A stretch of 16,726 bases of DNA from UBA8437 sp003445035 (GTDB taxonomy: Bacteria > Planctomycetota > Planctomycetia > Planctomycetales > Planctomycetaceae): assembly GCA_937901285.1 (NCBI GenBank), contig CALCHI010000176.1, forward strand, positions 1 through 16,726. Reading direction: 5' to 3'. Position numbers and translations under genes: made by a program. The notes beneath the pieces were generated by a model. It saw only the letters and a program-made list of their open reading frames with translations. It had not been told where the DNA came from and made no database searches. This document shows, in pieces, positions 7,082-13,056 of this stretch. The number at the start of each line of letters is the position of its first letter. Positions within the stretch are counted from its first letter, which is position 1.

Positions 7082-8175
7082 GATTGACACACCGGAGTTA
7101 CGGGCTGCTCTGCCTTTTGTCATTGGCCGTTATCCCGTCAACAACACGTTTGCAGGCAGCCGAACCAATCAAGGTGGGGGTCATCGGACTCGACAACTAC
7201 CAGGCCGTCGCATTCACGCACCTGTTCCACGGGGCCAAGAAGGGCGACAACCTTGCCGGTCTCAAGGTCGTTTGTGCCGTTCCCCGGCACAGTCCTGATA
7301 TCAAGGAAAGCGTCGACAGCTTGCCACGATGGGTCGAGCAGTTCGAGAAACTGGAAATCGACATGGTCGGTTCGATCGACATGTTGCTGAAACGCGTTGA
7401 CGCCGTGCTGGTGATGAGCCTCGATGGCCGCAAGCACCTGGACCAGGTCACCCCCGTTTTGAAAGCTGGCAAGCCGGTCTACATCGGACGTCCTCTGGCA
7501 GCATCTCTGGACGATGCCATCGAGATTTTTCGTCGGGCGCGCCAATACAAGACACCGATCTTCTCGTGTTCTCAGCATCGATTCGTTCCCGGTTTCATTG
7601 GCATGCGCAACCACCCGGCCGTCGGCAAAGTGCTGGGATGCAGCGTGTACGGCGGCCTGACGACCGAACCGCATCATTCGGATTTCTTTTGGCATGGCGT
7701 TCACAGCGCCGAAACCCTGTTCACAATCATGGGTCCAGGTTGTGTCTCGGTGACGCGCGTCTCGACCAAGGACTTTGACCTCGTCACAGGAGCCTGGAAG
7801 GACGGCCGCATCGGCACCTGGAGGGCCATTCGCAAGGGCGCGATCAAGTACAGCGGCATCGTGTTCGGCGACAAGGGGATTCTCCGCGCCGGCAACTACG
7901 GCTACGGAGTGCCGCTCAACTGGGTCCCACCGAAAGCCGTTTCCGCACTCGCCCCAAAGGGTGAACACTGGATCGCCCCCCAGGGCGAATACATGGGCTA
8001 TAAGGGAGTTGCCATCGAAATCGCGAAGTTCTTCAAAACCGGCAAGCCCCCCATCCCAGCGTCCGAGACGATCGAGATCTTCGCCTTTCTCGAAGCCGCA
8101 CACGAGAGCAAACGACAGGGGGGCGTCCCCGTGAAGTTGCAGAGGGTCATCGACCAGGTCCGGACCAAGAAGTGA
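7078..8175 (+). CDS. Exported Gfo/Idh/MocA-like protein with altered motifs
   Basis: This encodes 365 residues; ATG 7078 follows GAGGA (7064-7068) at 9 bases. Residues 1-28 form a Sec-type signal peptide (LLCLLSLAVIPSTTRLQAAE) with no twin arginine. A Rossmann-like first strand follows (IKVGVIGLDNYQAVAFTHLF), where the second glycine of GxGxxG is Asp39. The segment GKPVYIGRPLAASLDDAIEIF (131-151) corresponds to the family's 'EKP' motif, but reads GRP at 137-139, so the usual lysine is arginine. The C-terminal part keeps FFWHGVHSAETLFTIMGPG (~203-221), typical of the planctomycetal exported branch. The family normally uses NAD(P) to act on sugars; altered motifs and Sec export make classical redox chemistry doubtful. 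It sits between two DUF1501 genes and probably shares their transcript. Confidence 0.88.
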   Translation: MRLTHRSYGLLCLLSLAVIPSTTRLQAAEPIKVGVIGLDNYQAVAFTHLFHGAKKGDNLAGLKVVCAVPRHSPDIKESVDSLPRWVEQFEKLEIDMVGSIDMLLKRVDAVLVMSLDGRKHLDQVTPVLKAGKPVYIGRPLAASLDDAIEIFRRARQYKTPIFSCSQHRFVPGFIGMRNHPAVGKVLGCSVYGGLTTEPHHSDFFWHGVHSAETLFTIMGPGCVSVTRVSTKDFDLVTGAWKDGRIGTWRAIRKGAIKYSGIVFGDKGILRAGNYGYGVPLNWVPPKAVSALAPKGEHWIAPQGEYMGYKGVAIEIAKFFKTGKPPIPASETIEIFAFLEAAHESKRQGGVPVKLQRVIDQVRTKK

Positions 8176-8181
8176 CAGTGG

Positions 8182-8257
8182 CCGCGGGCCCCGCGGTGTC
8201 CAACGGATGCGGGACATGTCCAGGTTGTCCCGCACCGACGATCTGTCGATAATCGAT
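8182..8257 (+). other. Cluster of consecutive hairpins between Gfo/Idh-like gene and DUF1501-B
   Basis: Four dyads lie back to back in 76 bases. CCGCGG-GCC-CCGCGG is at 8182-8196, starting 6 bases after the stop codon. TGCGGGACA/TGTCCCGCA is a 9-bp stem with a 9-base loop at 8208-8234. CGAC/GTCG is at 8236-8248. The palindrome TCGATAATCGA is at 8247-8257. No U-tract follows, so this is not a standard rho-independent terminator. It may instead be an RNA processing, stabilising or attenuation element. It also argues that DUF1501-B starts at 8297 rather than at the in-frame ATG 8207, which lies at the edge of the large stem. Confidence 0.5.
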
Positions 8258-8296
8258 TCAGGGCTTGAAGCCACCAACCGAATTCCCAGTGCAGCC

Positions 8297-9727
8297 ATGT
8301 TTGAATTCACCAACGGACTCCGTGATTCACGGCGAGCGTTCCTGGCAGCATCGGCCACATCGATCGCCGGGCTGCCGCTCGGTCTTTCGGTGGCGACCGC
8401 CGCGGAGACGGCTCCGGGTCGTGCCGTTCGCCAAGGGTCCGCGAAGTCGACCATTCTGTTCTTCCTGTGTGGAGGCGCTTCGCACCTGGATTCCTGGGAC
8501 CTGAAACCGAAGGCTCCAGCCGAGTACCGCGGCCCCTTTTCGCCAATCGCAACGTCGGCTCCAGGAGTGATGCTCAGCGAGCATCTGCCGCTGCTGGCGA
8601 AGCAGGCACATCACCTGGCGCTGGTGAACTCCGTCGCCGGCACGGTGAACACAAACGACCACCACGCCGGGTATTATCACAATCTGACCGGACATGTTCC
8701 CGATCAGAGCTTCCGCACACTGGGTAACAACCGCACGCCATTTCCCGACGACTGGCCATTCATGGGCACGGTCGTCGCGGCCAAGCGCGAGCCACACCCG
8801 TCCCTGCCGAATGCGATTTCCCTGCCGCACAAACCGAGTGAGGCTCCGTACACGCGGCCGGGACAGTTCGCCGGACGGCTGGGCGTCGAGAACAACCCGC
8901 TGTATCTGCGAGGCGACCTCGAGAAACCCCTGTCGTTCACCGCTCCCAGCCTCCAGCTTCAGGAAGGCATCGACGGCAGCCGACTGTCCGCACGACGCGA
9001 ACTGCTTGGCGAGATCGACAACTGTCGAAGAGGCCTCGATCAGTTCACGACAACCCGGACCTGGAGCCGTCACCAGGAACGGGCCCTGTCGCTGCTGGCG
9101 TCATCCAATACGACCCAGGCATTCGATGTCTCCAGGGAGCCCGAATCCGTACGTCACCGCTACGGCGACGACGTGAACGCCATGAGCCTGTTGCTGGCCC
9201 GACGACTGGTCGAAGCGGAAGTTCCGTTCATCACGGTCTTCTGGAAAGAGAACAAGTCGAAGTTCGCAAAGAAATGCAATAGCGCCGGTGGCTGGGACAC
9301 GCACGGAAACAACTTCAACTGTCTCAAGGACAATCTGCTACCGACGTTTGATCGAGGCTTTTCGGCACTGATCGAGGATCTGCATGAACGTGGGCTGCTG
9401 GACCAGACGCTGCTGATGGTCACCAGCGAAATGGGCCGCAAACCCAAGATCGGTGACCCGCGTTCCGGCGGCGTGAAGGGAGCCGGCCGCGATCACTGGA
9501 CGCACTGCCTGACCGATCTGCTGGTTGGCGGTGGGATTCGTGGCGGACAGACGTACGGGTCGAGCGATCGGTTCGGCGGGTATCCTTCGGACAAACCCGT
9601 AAAGCCGGCCGATGTCACGAAGACCGTCTATCACGCGATGGGCATTCACGATCTGGAGGCGTTCGATCGCAACGGGCGGCCGTACAATCTGCTGCCGGGA
9701 GGATCGGCAATTGCCGAACTGTTCTGA
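8297..9727 (+). CDS. DUF1501 family exported protein (DUF1501-B)
   Basis: This encodes 476 residues from ATG 8297. The frame is open from ATG 8207, but 8297 brings the Tat-type signal (DSRRAFLAASATSIAGLPLG) to the N-terminus and avoids the hairpin cluster. Hallmarks are GGASHLDSWDLKP at 59-71, DDWPFMGT, WDTH at 333-336, SEMGRKPK and GRDHW at 397-401, then GGGIRGGQTYGSSD. GGAS replaces the more usual GGPS. The spacing of WDTH and GRDHW is almost identical to DUF1501-A, and both share PGQFAG, REPES-R-RYG and GGGIRGGQ, so they look like duplicates on either side of the Gfo/Idh-like gene. An AP-superfamily hydrolase role is known for the fold, but the substrate is not. A lysine-rich insert (KENKSKFAKKCNSAGG) precedes WDTH. 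Confidence 0.9.
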   Translation: MFEFTNGLRDSRRAFLAASATSIAGLPLGLSVATAAETAPGRAVRQGSAKSTILFFLCGGASHLDSWDLKPKAPAEYRGPFSPIATSAPGVMLSEHLPLLAKQAHHLALVNSVAGTVNTNDHHAGYYHNLTGHVPDQSFRTLGNNRTPFPDDWPFMGTVVAAKREPHPSLPNAISLPHKPSEAPYTRPGQFAGRLGVENNPLYLRGDLEKPLSFTAPSLQLQEGIDGSRLSARRELLGEIDNCRRGLDQFTTTRTWSRHQERALSLLASSNTTQAFDVSREPESVRHRYGDDVNAMSLLLARRLVEAEVPFITVFWKENKSKFAKKCNSAGGWDTHGNNFNCLKDNLLPTFDRGFSALIEDLHERGLLDQTLLMVTSEMGRKPKIGDPRSGGVKGAGRDHWTHCLTDLLVGGGIRGGQTYGSSDRFGGYPSDKPVKPADVTKTVYHAMGIHDLEAFDRNGRPYNLLPGGSAIAELF

Positions 9728-9743
9728 GCGGTATCCCAACACG

Positions 9744-9756
9744 CGGACACTGTCCG
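9744..9756. terminator. Short hairpin between convergent genes
   Basis: CGGAC-ACT-GTCCG lies in the 55-base gap where the plus-strand and minus-strand clusters converge. The stem is only 5 bp and there is no T-run on either side. The position suits a bidirectional terminator but the sequence support is weak. Confidence 0.2.
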
Positions 9757-9782
9757 GATCAGCTGCACGCGTGAGACGCTGA

Positions 9783-11555
9783 TCACTTCTTCTTCGCCTT
9801 CGCCGTTCCGGTCAGCCAAATTGCCCCGAAGGCGTTGCCGAACTTCACCGGCGTGCGTGCGGCCCGTCGGAGCTCGGCGGGCTTCGCGCATTTGCCAATG
9901 ATGCGAATGGGACCAGAGAACGCTGTGCCGTCGGTCTTGATGGACAGTTTGACTTTCTTTGACGTGGCACCGTCCGCCTTTGAAACGACGGCCGACGACG
10001 TCAATCCTTTCGGCAGCCCCTCGATGGCAATCGTAATCGGCCCCAGTTTTCCACCGGAGCTATTGCGCCGGGTGACAACCACGTCCACCTCCAACGGCTT
10101 TTCGGGCGTGACGACCAGCATGTCGGCACTGACAGACAACTCGAAGTCCGTCTCTTCCGGAACGATCGTGACCTGGTAAAAGTGTCCGGGTCCATGATGT
10201 CGGTAGCGGTCAAAGACCTGGACCTCGTGGGGTCCATCCACTTTCGGTGAGAATCGCAGGTGCGTCTCCTTGCCTGTTCCCGGGTCCGAACTTTGAGCTG
10301 CCCGGGAACCGTCCGGGGCCATGATTCGCATCATGGGGACGACCGGCAATTCGAATGTCGAGGCTTCGGCAGACAACGAGTACGCGGTCCCCTTCTTGAG
10401 TTGGAACACGTGCCTGGTGACTTGATTGTGCGTGTCGAGACAACCGGTCACGGCGACCGGAGGGGCCAATGCCACCCCCGGACCATCGCCGGGACGTGTG
10501 ACACCCACCGTTTTGAATGGGACCGTACGGATTCGAGCTCGTCCTGCGAACTCGCGACCTTGAACAAACCCGATCTCGCTTGAAGCCGGAATCTGTTTGG
10601 AGAACACGGACTCGACTTCTCGCAGCGATTCCGCCTCGACTCTTACAGGGACCTCAGTCTTCTCCGGGATGTTCCATCCGAAAATGGGCACACTCTTCGT
10701 CCCCGCTGCGACGGAAACGCGAGCCGCATTGGCAATGAATGGGCCCGTCGTGATGGTCAGCCGATAAACGTAGGTTGCCGCTCCCGAATAGGTGATGCTG
10801 GAATTGGGCTTCGACGGAAAACCGAACACGCGTACGAGGTAGGTCCCCGTTTTCTTCGGTGTAAAGGCAAGTCGTGGATCGATCCCCACTCCGTCGTGAT
10901 TCTCGGCGACGACGAATCCGTCCGGGGTGACGACCTGGAGAACAGAGTCGACCGGCGAATTCAACCTCGTGTTGGCCGCCATGTCGGCTACCAATGTCGA
11001 GCCGGCTTTGACGTACACGGCATATCCGTCCACATCGCCGGACGATTGCAGGATGCCATTCGCCACACCATGAGATCCGGGACGACTTCCCTTTTTACTT
11101 TTACCAGCCGCATCGCCGCCCTTTGTCGCTCCTTGAGTCGGCGCCTGTTTGCCCCCCGGCAGTGGCTGGGCCTTTCCGAGTCGGTTGTTTGGTTCCTTCT
11201 CTCGAAATTCGGCCAGGTTACTGAGCAGGAACGGCAACGCAGGTGACGCCCCCTCGGCATCGTACAACCGAATCCAGACCCGATCGGCCGCGAGATTCGC
11301 CGGGATGGTCACTTGAATCTGCCCCGAGTCTTTCAGGGCAACAACTTTCACACCGGGCGCCCAGATCTTGACGGGCCACTTGAACTTCCCGGTACACTCG
11401 ACCTTGACCGTCGTGCCCCGCTGCCCGCCCGCCGGAAACAGGCGTGTCAGGGTCGGCGCGGCAGCATCGCTGCGGCCCGGCCACAAGCTCAACACGAGGA
11501 GCGCCAGACACAGGGTCGGCGGCAGCGGGCAACGACTCGCGACTCTTGCGATCAC
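9783..11555 (-). CDS. Exported PPC (pre-peptidase C-terminal) domain protein
   Basis: The frame is open from GTG 11666. I choose GTG 11555 because it gives a compact signal peptide (VIARVASRC, then LPPTLCLALLVLSLWPG, cleaved near SDAAA), leaving a 590-residue protein. No in-frame ATG precedes the signal. Residues ~31-112 are an IPT/TIG-like beta domain (LTRLFPAGGQRGTTVKVECTG). EKEPNN at 119-124 opens the PPC domain, which continues at GDVDGYAVYVKAG (173-185) and closes near TPKKTGTYLVRVFGF. A ~30-residue Gly/Lys/Ser-rich linker (134-163) is inserted inside that PPC domain. A second PPC-like unit follows (LRFSPKVDGPHEVQVFDRYR), then a beta domain and a basic end (TAKAKKK). It is last in the operon after DUF1501-C. 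PPC proteins with DUF1501 and DUF1549/1553 are a recurring planctomycetal set of unknown function, probably at the cell surface. Confidence 0.82.
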   Translation of the reverse strand: MIARVASRCPLPPTLCLALLVLSLWPGRSDAAAPTLTRLFPAGGQRGTTVKVECTGKFKWPVKIWAPGVKVVALKDSGQIQVTIPANLAADRVWIRLYDAEGASPALPFLLSNLAEFREKEPNNRLGKAQPLPGGKQAPTQGATKGGDAAGKSKKGSRPGSHGVANGILQSSGDVDGYAVYVKAGSTLVADMAANTRLNSPVDSVLQVVTPDGFVVAENHDGVGIDPRLAFTPKKTGTYLVRVFGFPSKPNSSITYSGAATYVYRLTITTGPFIANAARVSVAAGTKSVPIFGWNIPEKTEVPVRVEAESLREVESVFSKQIPASSEIGFVQGREFAGRARIRTVPFKTVGVTRPGDGPGVALAPPVAVTGCLDTHNQVTRHVFQLKKGTAYSLSAEASTFELPVVPMMRIMAPDGSRAAQSSDPGTGKETHLRFSPKVDGPHEVQVFDRYRHHGPGHFYQVTIVPEETDFELSVSADMLVVTPEKPLEVDVVVTRRNSSGGKLGPITIAIEGLPKGLTSSAVVSKADGATSKKVKLSIKTDGTAFSGPIRIIGKCAKPAELRRAARTPVKFGNAFGAIWLTGTAKAKKK

Positions 11556-11560
11556 GCTCG

Positions 11561-11580
11561 CCCCGGGACATTGACCGGGG
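11561..11580 (-). promoter_or_regulatory. GC-rich hairpin just before the PPC gene start
   Basis: On the minus strand CCCCGG and CCGGGG (six G/C pairs, 8-base loop) end only 5 bases before the GTG at 11555. If that GTG is the true start, the hairpin would cover the ribosome entry site and could limit translation relative to DUF1501-C. If the true start is GTG 11666, it is merely inside the coding region. Confidence 0.3.
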
Positions 11581-11684
11581 CTCTCGTCTTCACGCGCTAC
11601 GGAAACTGTGGTCGTCACCGGATGCTGGTCTCGGATCAAGTCAGAGTTGAACGCCTCATGCCGCACAACACGACGGCCAGGCCA

Positions 11685-13019
11685 CTAACCCATCAATTCC
11701 TTGATCGGGCGATCGTCGCTGACCAGGTGAATCGGGCGTCCCACTCGGTTGTAGACAATCGTGTTGGGGTCGATGCCCAACTTCAGGTAGACACTCGACA
11801 CCAGGTTCTCCGGACCGTAAATGCTCTCGACGGCGGTATAGCCGTTCTTGTCCGTGGCGCCGACAATCTGGCCGGGAGGCGTACCACAACCGGCGACAAG
11901 GATCGACATGGCACTTGACCAGTGGTCGCGGCCTGGAGTCTTCGAGCCGGGCAGAGTCGTGATCTTCGGGGTCCGTCCAAATTCGCCCATCACCACAACC
12001 AGCGTGGTATCGAGCATTCCCCGTTCATCCAGGTCTTCGATCAGGGTCGCAACAACCGATTCGAGTTCGCGTCCCTGGGTTTTGAATCGCGGGAAGATGT
12101 TGGAGTGGTGATCCCAACCGCCGTTGTTGATCGTCACAAACGGGACACCTGCCTGGACGAGTCGGCGGGCCAGCAGGGCTCGTTGCCCCAGGGCGTTGCG
12201 TCCGAACCGTTCGCGTACCGCCTCGGGTTCACGCCCGATCTCAAAGGCCTTTTGCGCCGTGGCGGATGTCACCAGGGACAACGCTTGCTGATAGTTCTCG
12301 TCCGAGCCCAGAACGGGATCTGCTGTCGCGCGATCCTGGAAACGATTCAGCGAATCCAGGTCGTCCCTGATCCGGCGACGGCGTACCGCTCGTGCGTCGG
12401 TCAGGATGTTCGGGATCGTCACGTCACGAACCTGGAATGTCTTGGAGTTCGGGTCATCGGCCACAACAAACGGTGCATGCCGAGCTCCCAGGAAGTTGGG
12501 GCCTCCCGAACGAGTTTGCGACGGAAGCGAGAAATACGGTGGCAGCCCATTCTCCGCACCTCGCTGGGACGAAACGACCGAGCCCATGCTGGGATGGAAG
12601 CTAACGAACGCGCCGCAGCTGACCGGGATACGGGTGGGGGAACCGGTCATCATGTAGTGGTTGCCGGCACCGTGGTTGTTCTGGTTGTGCTTGACCGAAC
12701 GAACGACCGAGAACTTGTCTGCGATGGCCGCCAGCCGCACCATGTTCTCCGAAAATACGGTACCGGGGACCTTGGTCTGGATGGTCTGGAACTCGCCACG
12801 AATCTCCGCCGGAGCATTCGGCTTGGGGTCGAACGTCTCGAAATGGCTCGGACCTCCACTGAGCCAGATCAAGATGCACCCGGTGGCATTTTTGCCGCCA
12901 GTGCCGGCCACGGCCCGCAGTTCCATCGCGCTGGCAAGACTCCCCCCCATCAAGGCCCCCAGGCCCAGTTTCAGGCAGTCTCGTCGCGGCACACCCTCGC
13001 AGTTTCGATCGAGTGTCAT
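11685..13019 (-). CDS. DUF1501 family exported protein (DUF1501-C)
   Basis: This encodes 444 residues from ATG 13019, preceded by AAGGA (complement of 13026-13030) at 6 bases. A TTG at 13064 would extend it by 15 residues into the upstream gene and has no binding site. The N-terminus has a Tat-like motif (VPRRDCLKLGLGALMGG). Hallmarks are GGPSHFETFDPKP at 55-67, WDHH at 302-305, GEFGRTPK and GRDHW at 363-367. Here the first motif has Glu where DUF1501-A and -B have Asp (DSWD), and the second reads WDHH rather than WDTH, so this is a different subfamily from the plus-strand pair. It lies 37 bases after the DUF1549/DUF1553 gene and 129 bases before the PPC start, the standard operon order. Metal-dependent hydrolase by fold; substrate unknown. 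Confidence 0.92.
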   Translation of the reverse strand: MTLDRNCEGVPRRDCLKLGLGALMGGSLASAMELRAVAGTGGKNATGCILIWLSGGPSHFETFDPKPNAPAEIRGEFQTIQTKVPGTVFSENMVRLAAIADKFSVVRSVKHNQNNHGAGNHYMMTGSPTRIPVSCGAFVSFHPSMGSVVSSQRGAENGLPPYFSLPSQTRSGGPNFLGARHAPFVVADDPNSKTFQVRDVTIPNILTDARAVRRRRIRDDLDSLNRFQDRATADPVLGSDENYQQALSLVTSATAQKAFEIGREPEAVRERFGRNALGQRALLARRLVQAGVPFVTINNGGWDHHSNIFPRFKTQGRELESVVATLIEDLDERGMLDTTLVVVMGEFGRTPKITTLPGSKTPGRDHWSSAMSILVAGCGTPPGQIVGATDKNGYTAVESIYGPENLVSSVYLKLGIDPNTIVYNRVGRPIHLVSDDRPIKELMG

Positions 13020-13025
13020 GGCAGG

Positions 13026-13030
13026 TCCTT
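13026..13030 (-). promoter_or_regulatory. Ribosome binding site deciding DUF1501-C start
   Basis: AAGGA on the minus strand sits 6 bases before ATG 13019. It supports that start over the upstream in-frame TTG at 13064, which would overlap the end of the preceding gene. Confidence 0.55.
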
Positions 13031-13056
13031 GGATGATCGCTTTTGTAGGCAGGTAG

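Noticed and set aside
7138..8454. Minus-strand open frame of 438 codons
   Set aside because: Antisense to the Gfo/Idh-like gene and the start of DUF1501-B, both of which have clear family motifs; the antisense peptide has none.
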